A stretch of 55,687 nucleotides of DNA. Origin: Astrobacterium formosum. GTDB lineage: Bacteria; Pseudomonadota; Alphaproteobacteria; Rhizobiales; Xanthobacteraceae. The notes beneath the pieces are model-generated. The model ran no database searches, was not told the DNA's origin, and was given only the letters and a program-made list of their open reading frames with translations. The stretch covers positions 1-55,687 of the forward strand of contig JAVDCA010000034.1 of the NCBI GenBank assembly GCA_030848545.1, read 5' to 3'. This document shows positions 10,341 to 17,632 of this stretch, piece after piece (the stretch's first letter is position 1; each line of letters opens with the position of its first letter). Made by a program: the position numbers and the translations under genes.

Positions 10341-10682
10341 TCACAAGATCACTTCAATTCCCTTGCGCTTGATGACGTTCAACAACGCCAGCGCCGCGCC
10401 GGTCGGCTGCTTGGTGCCGCGCTCGATCTGGGAGACGTAGCCGACGCTCACATTGAGATGACGGGCGAATACCGCCTGGCTCATATTGGCGCGCGCACGC
10501 ATCGCCCGAATTTGCGCCGGCGTCAGCGGCGCGACCTTCGGCACGGTCTCGGCGGACAGATGCCGCGTCGTGATCTTTTCATGGGTCTTGTCATCCATGA
10601 GACCGATCTCATGCATGCCGTCGGCGATCGCGACCAACTCCCTCGCCAGCCGGCCAAGCTTCTTCTTCGCTTTCGTCGCCAT
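10341..10682 (-). CDS. XRE-family antitoxin-like regulator without a visible toxin
   Basis: A 113-residue protein with the architecture of HigA2/NadS-type antitoxins. It has a helical N-terminus (RLARELVAIADGMHEIGLMDDKTHEKI), a linker PLTPAQIRAMRARANMSQAVFARHLNV, and a C-terminal helix-turn-helix (SQAVFARHLNVSVGYVSQIERGTKQPTGAALALLNVI). Such genes normally follow a RelE-type toxin gene in the same operon. The 154 bp upstream cannot encode an intact toxin; a frame there reads RRWLDADAKGLMLASGAIQEIAYG, faintly like a toxin N-terminus, so the toxin may be decayed. I start at MATKAKKK; the frame is open further upstream but lacks family similarity. It is convergent with the 58-residue gene. Confidence 0.78.
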   Translation of the reverse strand: MATKAKKKLGRLARELVAIADGMHEIGLMDDKTHEKITTRHLSAETVPKVAPLTPAQIRAMRARANMSQAVFARHLNVSVGYVSQIERGTKQPTGAALALLNVIKRKGIEVIL

Positions 10683-10836
10683 ACGCGATCTCCTGTATCG
10701 CTCCGCTCGCCAACATGAGACCCTTCGCATCCGCGTCCAGCCAGCGCCTCGATCGAAGACGCACATGCACGCGCCTATGGCGGCGCCCGGGAATGAAGCG
10801 GATCCGTTTCCCCCGAATCCTTGTGAGCCCTGCGCC

Positions 10837-11598
10837 TCACGGAACGAAATAGAACGGGTTCGACAGCTTGAAGGTGCGCTCCGCATGGCCGCCGGCAAGG
10901 TCGCTGTCCTGGTCGCCGATATTGGCGATGATGGCAAAGCCCCGCGCCGACTTGTAGGCCGCGGCACTGAAACCCCGCTCCGACCGGTTGCGCATCAAGA
11001 GCTCCGCCCAGCCCGCATAGCCGGCGCGGCGCAGGTTGCGCACGGTCGCGACCCGTTCCGCCACGCCGTCGGGGCGGCCGGTGAGGAAGAATACGGCGAC
11101 GCCCCTCGCCCGCGCGGCCGCGACCAGTTCGACCATGGGGACGATGGGGTCGGCGGTGGCGCTGAGTTCCCAGGCCCCCTGGCCACAGGCGATGCCGGCC
11201 CCGAGCCGGCAGGGACCGCGCGGAATATAGCCGAAGTCGTTGTTGAGCATCTGCCGCCAATTGGACAGTGACGTCTCGTCGATGTCGAGCACGATGGCAG
11301 GTTTTACGACTTCGCCGGCGCGGGCTTCGATGAAGGCTCTGGCGACGCCGATCTCGCGCGCCAAATCACGCTGGTAGTCGCCGAAACAGCCGTAATTGAC
11401 GAGCTCGCGTTTGATCTGGCCGAGATTGGTCGACTGGCCGAAGCCGCCCGATAGCGCGAAGGGCTGGGCCGGGCATTGCGCCGCCCTGGCGGGGGCTGGC
11501 GCCAGCGCGACGGCTGCCAGGACAGCGGCCGCCAGGGCCGCAACAGGCCATTGCGGTCGGTTGCCCCACAGGCGGCATACGCGTGCGAACTGCGGCAT
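10837..11598 (-). CDS. Secreted HAD-family acid phosphatase (class IIIB-like)
   Basis: A probable periplasmic phosphomonoesterase. The 253-residue product has a signal peptide at about residues 1-39 (hydrophobic run VAALAAAVLAAVALAPAPA, cleavage near ARAA-Q). The HAD motif I follows, DIDETS with nucleophile Asp105 and Asp107. Motif II is in FFLTGRPDG, and motif IV-like acidic residues lie in IANIGDQDSDL near the C-terminus. This resembles plant-type and bacterial class B/C acid phosphatases. GGGGGAAAG precedes the ATG at 11598. The substrate is unknown. It lies in the accessory stretch between trpE and trpG, in opposite orientation. Confidence 0.85.
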   Translation of the reverse strand: MPQFARVCRLWGNRPQWPVAALAAAVLAAVALAPAPARAAQCPAQPFALSGGFGQSTNLGQIKRELVNYGCFGDYQRDLAREIGVARAFIEARAGEVVKPAIVLDIDETSLSNWRQMLNNDFGYIPRGPCRLGAGIACGQGAWELSATADPIVPMVELVAAARARGVAVFFLTGRPDGVAERVATVRNLRRAGYAGWAELLMRNRSERGFSAAAYKSARGFAIIANIGDQDSDLAGGHAERTFKLSNPFYFVP

Positions 11599-11709
11599 GA
11601 TGACTTTCCCCCGACAAGCCTCGCCGAGGCCCCGACACGGCCGACGACTCGCATGGAAATCTAGCACCGCGCCGGGAACAATATTCGCCTTCCATCGGGA
11701 GGCGCAGCT

Positions 11710-11828
11710 TCGTAGCCCGGGTTGAGCGCCGCGAAAACCCGAGACCGGTCCTCGTCCCGATCTCCGAAGCATATGGACGTCTCGATGGTTGCGCCCCTGG
11801 GTTTCGCTGCGCTCAACCCAGGCTACGA
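11710..11828. repeat. Palindromic repeat of the TCGTAGCCCGGGTTGAGCG type
   Basis: The left arm begins TCGTAGCCCGGGTTGAGCG and the right arm is its diverged complement, ending CGCTCAACCCAGGCTACGA, separated by about 50 bp. The structure resembles a small non-coding mobile element or REP pair. Only one copy occurs in this window. Confidence 0.7.
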
Positions 11829-12096
11829 TCGCGACCACAGAAATAATTCCTTGACGAAGCTTTCCGTCTCTGTATCCATGTTCCTGTTCCGTTCGCTGAG
11901 GGGCGCCATTCGCGATGACGCCGCGGGGTGGGACGGAATGCGGTCCCGTGCAGGTGACCTCGTCACTCACCGAATCGGCGTCACGGAACACCACCCGGGG
12001 ATGAAAGCCCCCTGCCAGGAGCTGGCTGACGGAGATTGCCGTTGCTTGTTGTCCGGCGATTTTCGAAAAGCGTGGCCGGGACGGAAAAATGCCGCC

Positions 12097-12196
12097 AGCG
12101 GAGCGCCGCAAGGCGCGGGTGCCCGACAGGGCGCCCACCTATCCGCCGACTACGGCAGCGCCAAGCGGCGCTCCGCTCCCCTCGGATTGCGAGGGG
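12097..12196. repeat. Structured inverted repeat upstream of trpG
   Basis: AGCGGAGCGCCGC (12097-12109) and its exact complement (12165-12177) flank 55 bp. A second hairpin follows immediately, CCCCTC-7 nt-GAGGGG (12178-12196). It is probably another repeat-family copy, though an RNA leader for trpG cannot be excluded. Confidence 0.55.
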
Positions 12197-12448
12197 CAAG
12201 GGAAGGAAACCAAATGACCGGCGACGCCCGCGCCGCGACAAACAACAGGGCCGGCGGAGCTTTGCATCGCGGACATGCCGCGCTCGTCGCGGGCATCCAC
12301 GCAACCTGGGTCAGGCCGTGCCGCAGCCACAACATGATGGCCGGGACGAGCCGCCACGACGAAGGCCCGCGGCATCCGATGGCCCTCCCGCCTTTCCCTT
12401 CCCGGCATTGCGCGCTAAGACCCTGGCGGAATAGATGAACGACAGACC

Positions 12449-13051
12449 ATGATCATCCTGATCGACAACTACGACAGCTTTACCTTCAACCTCGTCCACT
12501 ACCTGGGCGGGTTGGGGGCGGACGTTCGCGTGCATCGCAACGACAAGATCTCCGCCGACGAGGTCCTCGCCGCCGCCCCGGAAGCGATTGTGCTTTCTCC
12601 CGGCCCCTGCACGCCCACCGATGCGGGCATCTGCCTCGAACTCATCGACAAGGCGGCTTCGAGCATCCCGATCCTCGGCGTCTGCCTCGGCCACCAGGCC
12701 ATCGGCCAGGCGTTCGGCGGCGACGTGGTGCGGGCGCCGGTGCCGGTGCACGGAAAGCTGTCGGAAATGTCCCATGGGGGCCGCGGCCTGTTTCGCGGCA
12801 TCAATGGCCGCTTCAAGGCGACGCGCTATCATTCGCTGGTGGTTGACAGAAAAACCCTGCCGGCGTCCCTCGAGGTCATGGCGGAGACCGACGACCGCCT
12901 GATCATGGGGCTCGCCCATCGGGAGCTGCCGGTGCACGGGGTCCAGTTCCACCCCGAAAGCATCGCCTCCGAGCATGGCCACGTGCTGTTGAAGAATTTT
13001 CTCGATCTCGCCGCCGAGTGGAACGCGCGCACGGGGCGCGCGGCGGCCTGA
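12449..13051 (+). CDS. trpG: Anthranilate synthase glutaminase component II
   Basis: Releases ammonia from glutamine for TrpE; it may also serve folate synthesis as PabA. The 200-residue class-I amidotransferase has the start MIILIDNYDSFTFNLVHYLG, the nucleophile elbow GVCLGHQAIGQAFGG (catalytic Cys) and the His/Glu pair in VQFHPESIASEHG. It is followed after 23 bp by trpD on the same strand, so trpG-trpD-trpC form an operon. Separate trpE and trpG genes here contrast with the fused trpE(G) of Rhizobium. Confidence 0.97.
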   Translation: MIILIDNYDSFTFNLVHYLGGLGADVRVHRNDKISADEVLAAAPEAIVLSPGPCTPTDAGICLELIDKAASSIPILGVCLGHQAIGQAFGGDVVRAPVPVHGKLSEMSHGGRGLFRGINGRFKATRYHSLVVDRKTLPASLEVMAETDDRLIMGLAHRELPVHGVQFHPESIASEHGHVLLKNFLDLAAEWNARTGRAAA

Positions 13052-13074
13052 CGGATTGATGCGAGGACATTTTG

Positions 13075-14088
13075 ATGTTCGACCTCAAGGCACTGATCGG
13101 ACGGGTGGCGACCGGCGCGGCGTTGACGCGCGAGGAAGCCTCCGAGGCCTTCGACGGCATGATGTCGGGCGCGGCGACGCCCTCGCAGATGGGTGGCCTC
13201 CTGATGGCGCTGCGGATGCGCGGCGAGACCGTCGACGAGATCACCGGCGCGGTCTCGGCCATGCGCTCCAAGATGCTGCGCGTCATCGCCCCCGCCGACG
13301 CCATCGACGTGGTCGGCACCGGCGGCGACGCCTCGGGCTCCTACAACATCTCCACCTGCGCGGCCTTCATCGTCGCCGGCGCCGGCGTGCCGGTCGCCAA
13401 GCACGGCAACCGGGCCCTGTCGTCGCGCTCCGGCGCCGCCGACGTCCTCGGGGCGCTGGGCGTCAAGATCGACCTCGTGCCGGAGGAGATCAGCCGCTGC
13501 ATCGCCAAGGCCGGCATCGGCTTCATGTTCGCGCCTTCCCATCACCCGGCCATGAAGCATGTGGGCCCGACCCGGGTCGAACTGGGCACCCGCACCATCT
13601 TCAACCTGCTCGGGCCGTTGTCGAACCCGGCCGGCGTGCGCCGCCAGATGGTCGGCGTGTTCTCCAAGCAGTGGGTCGAGCCCCTCGCCCACGTGTTGAA
13701 GAATCTCGGCTCCGAGCGCGCCCTGGTGGTGCACGGTTCCGACGGCCTCGACGAGATCACCACTTCGGGACCGACCTCGGTCGCCTCGCTGGAGAACGGG
13801 CTGGTCACCACTTTCGAGATTTCGCCCGAGGATGTCGGGCTCGTCCGGGTCAAGGCGGAGGCGCTGCGCGGCGGCGACGCCGAGGCCAATGCGGTCGCCC
13901 TCAGGCGCGTGCTCGAAGGCAAGGCCGGGCCCTTCCGCGACGTCGCCATGTTCAATGCCGGTGCCGCCCTGGTGGTGGCCGGCAAGGCCAAGGATCTCAA
14001 AGGCGGCGTCGAACTCGCCGCCGCGTCGATCGACTCCGGCAAGGCCCGCGCCGCCCTCGACTGTCTCGTCGACGTGTCCAACGCCTGA
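13075..14088 (+). CDS. trpD: Anthranilate phosphoribosyltransferase
   Basis: Transfers phosphoribose from PRPP to anthranilate, the second step of tryptophan synthesis. The 337-residue product has the N-terminal helical domain ([16 protein letters not shown]), the PRPP-binding [15 protein letters not shown], the substrate-site [21 protein letters not shown], and the [12 protein letters not shown] and [11 protein letters not shown] motifs. GAGGA lies upstream of the ATG at 13075; a TTG three bases earlier is also in frame. It is followed by trpC with a short gap. Confidence 0.97.
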   Translation: MFDLKALIGRVATGAALTREEASEAFDGMMSGAATPSQMGGLLMALRMRGETVDEITGAVSAMRSKMLRVIAPADAIDVVGTGGDASGSYNISTCAAFIVAGAGVPVAKHGNRALSSRSGAADVLGALGVKIDLVPEEISRCIAKAGIGFMFAPSHHPAMKHVGPTRVELGTRTIFNLLGPLSNPAGVRRQMVGVFSKQWVEPLAHVLKNLGSERALVVHGSDGLDEITTSGPTSVASLENGLVTTFEISPEDVGLVRVKAEALRGGDAEANAVALRRVLEGKAGPFRDVAMFNAGAALVVAGKAKDLKGGVELAAASIDSGKARAALDCLVDVSNA

Positions 14089-14106
14089 GGAAGGGCTTTG
14101 AGCCGC

Positions 14107-14913
14107 ATGGCCGACATCCTCGCCCGCATCGAAGCCTACAAGCGCGAGGAGATCGCGACCGCCAAGCGTGCGCACCCCCTGTCCGAGGTGGAAGCCGCCG
14201 CCAGGACGGCGCCGCCGCCGCGCGGCTTTCTCGCCGCCCTCGAACGCCGTCGCCGTGCCGGCGATTACGGCCTGATCGCCGAGATCAAGAAGGCGAGCCC
14301 CTCGCGCGGCCTGATCCGCGCCGATTTCGATCCGCCGGCGCTCGCCTGCGCCTATGCGGCGGGCGGTGCCGCCTGCCTGTCGGTCCTGACCGACGCCCCC
14401 TCCTTCCAGGGCGCGCCCGAATATCTGATCGCGGCGCGCGCCGCCTGCACCCTGCCGGTGCTGCGCAAGGACTTCGTCTACGAGCCCTACCAGGTCGCGC
14501 AGGCGCGCGCGCTCGGCGCCGATTGCATCCTGATCATCATGGCGGCGGTCGACGACGTCGCCGCCCGCGAAATCGAGGACGCAGCTTTGGCCTGGGGCAT
14601 GGATGCCCTGATCGAGGTCCACGATGAAAGCGAGGTCGAACGCGCCATGCGGCTCTCTTCGCGCCTGGTCGGAATCAACAACCGCAATCTCAAGACCTTC
14701 GAAACGACGCTGTCGGCCAGCGAACGCCTCGCGCCCATGATCCCGAAGGATCGGTTGATCGTCAGCGAAAGCGGACTATTCGTGCCCGCCGACCTCGCGC
14801 GCCTGGCCGCGATCGGCATCACCACCTTCCTGATCGGCGAAAGCCTGATGCGCCAGGACGACGTTACCGGCGCGACCAAAACCCTACTGGCGCGGTCTCC
14901 CGCGCCGGCTTGA
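14107..14913 (+). CDS. trpC: Indole-3-glycerol phosphate synthase
   Basis: Converts CdRP to indole-3-glycerol phosphate, the fourth step of tryptophan synthesis. The 268-residue single-domain TIM barrel begins [16 protein letters not shown]. It contains [20 protein letters not shown] (catalytic Lys), [24 protein letters not shown] and VSESGLF. The ATG start fits the family. A TTG at 14098 has a better-placed GAGGAAGGG and may be the real start, adding MSR. It is last of the trpGDC block; a palindromic repeat separates it from moaC. Confidence 0.96.
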   Translation: MADILARIEAYKREEIATAKRAHPLSEVEAAARTAPPPRGFLAALERRRRAGDYGLIAEIKKASPSRGLIRADFDPPALACAYAAGGAACLSVLTDAPSFQGAPEYLIAARAACTLPVLRKDFVYEPYQVAQARALGADCILIIMAAVDDVAAREIEDAALAWGMDALIEVHDESEVERAMRLSSRLVGINNRNLKTFETTLSASERLAPMIPKDRLIVSESGLFVPADLARLAAIGITTFLIGESLMRQDDVTGATKTLLARSPAPA

Positions 14914-14921
14914 TAAAATGC

Positions 14922-15004
14922 CGTCATTGCGAGCGAAGCGAAGCAATCCAGCTCTTTCTTCGGGACTCCTGGATTGCTTCGTCGCTTCGCTCCTCGCAAT
15001 GACG
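14922..15004. repeat. REP/BIME-like paired palindromic repeat, copy 2
   Basis: Begins CGTCATTGCGAGCGAAGCG, has inner AGCAATCCAG...CTGGATTGCT, and ends CTCGCAATGACG. Two units face each other with the GTCATTGC ends outermost, in the trpC-moaC gap. Confidence 0.9.
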
Positions 15005-15037
15005 ACTGACGAACAACGGCTTGGGGTATAGACCGTC

Positions 15038-15529
15038 ATGGCGAAGACGAGCGCTCTCACCCATCTCGGCGCCAAGGGCGAAGCCCGCATGGTGGACGTC
15101 TCCGCCAAGGCGCCGACCGAGCGCGTGGCGACCGCCGGCGGCCGCGTGCGCATGACCAAGGCGACGCTCGATCTCGTCCTGTCGGGAGACGCCAAGAAGG
15201 GCGATGTGCTCGGAACCGCCCGCATCGCCGGCATCATGGCGGCGAAGCGGACCCACGAGCTGATCCCGCTCTGCCATCCCCTCGCTCTGTCGAAGGTCGA
15301 GGTCGATATCACGCCCGACCCGGCGCTGCCCGGCTTCGAGGTGCGTGCCAGCGTCAAGGTGACCGGTCCGACCGGCGTCGAGATGGAGGCGCTGACCGCG
15401 GTCTCCATTGCCTGCCTGACCATCTACGACATGGTCAAGGCGGTCGAGCGCGGCATGCGCATCGAGGACATCCACCTGATCGAGAAGCGCGGCGGCAAGT
15501 CGGGCCACTACCGCGCCGCGGAGGACTGA
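15038..15529 (+). CDS. moaC: Cyclic pyranopterin monophosphate synthase MoaC
   Basis: Forms cyclic pyranopterin monophosphate in molybdenum cofactor synthesis. The 163-residue product has the usual length. Motifs are [16 protein letters not shown] at the N-terminus, [30 protein letters not shown] (catalytic region), [10 protein letters not shown] and the C-terminal [10 protein letters not shown]-like [11 protein letters not shown]. The gap to moeA is 4 bp, so the two Moco genes are co-transcribed. Confidence 0.96.
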   Translation: MAKTSALTHLGAKGEARMVDVSAKAPTERVATAGGRVRMTKATLDLVLSGDAKKGDVLGTARIAGIMAAKRTHELIPLCHPLALSKVEVDITPDPALPGFEVRASVKVTGPTGVEMEALTAVSIACLTIYDMVKAVERGMRIEDIHLIEKRGGKSGHYRAAED

Positions 15530-15533
15530 TAAA

Positions 15534-16745
15534 ATGGCCGATCTGCTGCCGGTCGACGAGGCATTGGCGCGCGTCCTTGAGGGGGTCGCTCCCCTGTCCG
15601 TCGAGACGGTGCCCCTCGCCGAAGCTTTCGCCCGTGTGCTTGCCACCGATATTGCCGCCCAGCGTACCCAGCCGCCGGCCGCGTTGTCGGCCATGGACGG
15701 CTATGCGGTGCGCGGCCACGACGTCGCAACCATGCCGGCGACGCTCACGGTGGTCGGGGAAGTGGCCGCCGGACATCCGTTCAGCCGCCGGCTCGGCGCC
15801 GGCGAGGCCGCCCGCATCTTCACCGGCGGCGTCATGCCGGACGGCGCCGACACCGTCGCGATCCAGGAACACGCCCGCCGCGATGGCGACCGCGTCACCT
15901 TCGATACCGCGACTCCGATGGGCAAGAACGTGCGTGCCGCCGGGATCGACTTCGCCGAAGGCGACACCCTGCTCCACGCCGGCCGCAAGCTGAGCGCGCG
16001 CGACATCGCGCTCGCGGCGGCCATGAACCACCCCACGCTGCCGGTCTATCGCAAGCCCAAAGTGGTGATCTTCGCCACCGGCGACGAACTCGTGCCTCCC
16101 GGGACGGCGCCGCAGCCGGGCCAGATCGTCCATTCCAACGGCTTCGCGCTGACGAGCCTCGCCCGCGCCGAAGGCGCCGAGGCGATCGACTTAGGGATCG
16201 TCCGGGACCGGCTCGACGATACCGTCGCGGCGGTCCGCCATGCCCGCGAACTCGGGGCCGATGTCCTCGTCACCACCGGCGGCGCTTCGGTGGGCGACCA
16301 CGACCTCATCCGGCCGGCTCTGGCCGCCGAGGGCGTCGCTCTGTCGTTCTGGAAGGTTGCGCTGCGACCCGGCAAGCCGCTGATGCACAGCCGGCTGGGC
16401 CACCTGCACATGCTCGGCCTGCCGGGCAATCCGGTGTCCTCGTTCGTGTGCGCCTTCCTGTTCCTGCGGCCGCTGTTGCGCCGCCTGCAGGGATTTTTGG
16501 AGCTCGGGCCCGAGATCGAACCGGCGGTGCTCGGGACGGACCTCAAGGCCAATGACGAGCGCATCGACTATCTGCGCGCGAGCCTGCGGCGCGACGGCAA
16601 CCGTTTGGTGGCGACAGCCTTCCCGAATCAGGATAGTTCGCTGATCTCGCCGTTGGCGGCCGCTGATTGCCTCATCGTCCGGCCGCCCCATGCGCCTTCG
16701 GCGGCAACTGGAAGTTCCTGTGGGATCATCCGGATCGCGTTTTAG
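15534..16745 (+). CDS. moeA: Molybdopterin molybdotransferase MoeA
   Basis: Inserts molybdate into adenylated molybdopterin, the last step of molybdenum cofactor synthesis. The 403 residues include the N-terminal LPVDEALARVLEG, PPAALSAMDGYAVRGHD, IFTGGVMPDGADTVAIQE, the MoaB/Mog-like domain with IFATGDELVPPG and VLVTTGGASVGDHD, and LPGNPVSSFV. It closely follows moaC. Its stop is 132 bp before lexA; that gap holds the SOS boxes. Confidence 0.96.
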   Translation: MADLLPVDEALARVLEGVAPLSVETVPLAEAFARVLATDIAAQRTQPPAALSAMDGYAVRGHDVATMPATLTVVGEVAAGHPFSRRLGAGEAARIFTGGVMPDGADTVAIQEHARRDGDRVTFDTATPMGKNVRAAGIDFAEGDTLLHAGRKLSARDIALAAAMNHPTLPVYRKPKVVIFATGDELVPPGTAPQPGQIVHSNGFALTSLARAEGAEAIDLGIVRDRLDDTVAAVRHARELGADVLVTTGGASVGDHDLIRPALAAEGVALSFWKVALRPGKPLMHSRLGHLHMLGLPGNPVSSFVCAFLFLRPLLRRLQGFLELGPEIEPAVLGTDLKANDERIDYLRASLRRDGNRLVATAFPNQDSSLISPLAAADCLIVRPPHAPSAATGSSCGIIRIAF

Positions 16746-16784
16746 GCGACCGCCGATCTGTTCACGCCAAATTAAACAGTTGCG

Positions 16785-16799
16785 GAACACATATCGAAC
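16785..16799. promoter_or_regulatory. LexA (SOS) box upstream of lexA
   Basis: GAAC-ACATATC-GAAC is a perfect GAAC-N7-GAAC, the complement of the alphaproteobacterial LexA site GTTC-N7-GTTC. It lies about 80 bp before lexA, consistent with autoregulation. Confidence 0.85.
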
Positions 16800-16811
16800 A
16801 GATAGTGTTCT

Positions 16812-16826
16812 GTTCATGCTTTGTTT
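16812..16826. promoter_or_regulatory. Second, weaker LexA-like box
   Basis: GTTC-ATGCTTT-GTTT matches the direct-repeat LexA site in seven of eight defined positions, 13 bp after the perfect box and in the other orientation. An extra GTTC at 16807-16810 lies between them. It may be an auxiliary site. Confidence 0.45.
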
Positions 16827-16877
16827 TGGCGATGGCCGGCCGGGTAGTCGGCCCCCAAACCCGGGGGACTTGTAGCG

Positions 16878-17579
16878 ATGTTGACACGCAAGCAACTTGA
16901 GCTGTTGCGCTTCATCCACGAGCGCCTCAAGGAGGCAGGGGTGCCCCCGTCCTTCGACGAGATGAAGGACGCGCTTGATCTGCGCTCGAAGTCCGGCATC
17001 CACCGGCTCATCACCGCCCTGGAAGAACGCGGCTTCATCCGCCGCCTGCCCAACCGGGCGCGTGCCATCGAGGTGATCAAGCTGCCCGAGGCGGTCGGCC
17101 ACTCGGTCGTTGGTGCCCGCTCGCGCGGGTTCACGCCCAGTATCATCGAAGGTAATCTCGGCCGCGTGCGCACCGGCGCCGAGGATGTCAGTACGCGCTC
17201 GGTTGCGGTGCCGGTCATGGGCCGCATCGCCGCCGGCACGCCCATCGAGGCGATCCAGAACAAGGGTTCTGTCATCAACATGCCGCCGGACCTTCTGACC
17301 GCCGGCGAGCATTTCGCCCTGGAAGTGCGTGGCGACTCCATGATCGAGGCCGGCATCCTCGACGGCGATCTGGCGCTGATCAAGAAGACCGAGGCGGCCG
17401 ATACCGGCGACATCGTGGTGGCGCTGATCGACGACGAGGAAGCGACCTTGAAGCGCTTCCGCCGTCGCGGCGCCTCCATCGCACTGGAGCCCGCCAACAC
17501 CTCCTACGAGGTGCGCATCCTGCCGCCCAATCGCGTGCGCATCCAGGGCAAGATGGTCGGTCTGTTCCGCCGCTACTGA
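16878..17579 (+). CDS. lexA: SOS repressor LexA
   Basis: Represses DNA-damage genes and self-cleaves when RecA is activated. The 233-residue product has an N-terminal winged helix ([39 protein letters not shown]). A linker of about 40 residues longer than in E. coli follows, then the cleavage site Ala119-Gly120 in GRIAAGTP. The S24 catalytic dyad is Ser154 ([10 protein letters not shown]) and Lys192 (ATLKRF). The long linker is normal for Hyphomicrobiales. A perfect SOS box upstream indicates autoregulation. The 32-residue gene near dnaE is a likely target in this window. Confidence 0.97.
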   Translation: MLTRKQLELLRFIHERLKEAGVPPSFDEMKDALDLRSKSGIHRLITALEERGFIRRLPNRARAIEVIKLPEAVGHSVVGARSRGFTPSIIEGNLGRVRTGAEDVSTRSVAVPVMGRIAAGTPIEAIQNKGSVINMPPDLLTAGEHFALEVRGDSMIEAGILDGDLALIKKTEAADTGDIVVALIDDEEATLKRFRRRGASIALEPANTSYEVRILPPNRVRIQGKMVGLFRRY

Positions 17580-17632
17580 TCCCCGTTACGGAACCCGGGC
17601 ACGGCGGCTGAACCCCGCCGCGCCTCAGTGCC

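Larger units (their letters stand above)
11599..12448. other. 850-bp intergenic stretch with repeats, no convincing gene
   Basis: Contains a palindromic repeat (11710-11828), a structured inverted repeat (12097-12196) and the promoter region for trpG. One reading frame from an ATG at 12214, preceded by GGAAGGAAA, would give 74 residues ending at 12438. Its composition (many His, Arg, Pro) looks non-coding, so I do not call it. No Trp-rich leader peptide or tRNA is visible. Confidence 0.6.

Noticed and set aside
11722-12438. A 238-codon open frame and a shorter version from 12214
   Set aside because: It runs through two structured repeats and has non-coding composition; the GGAAGGAAA before 12214 is the only supportive sign.
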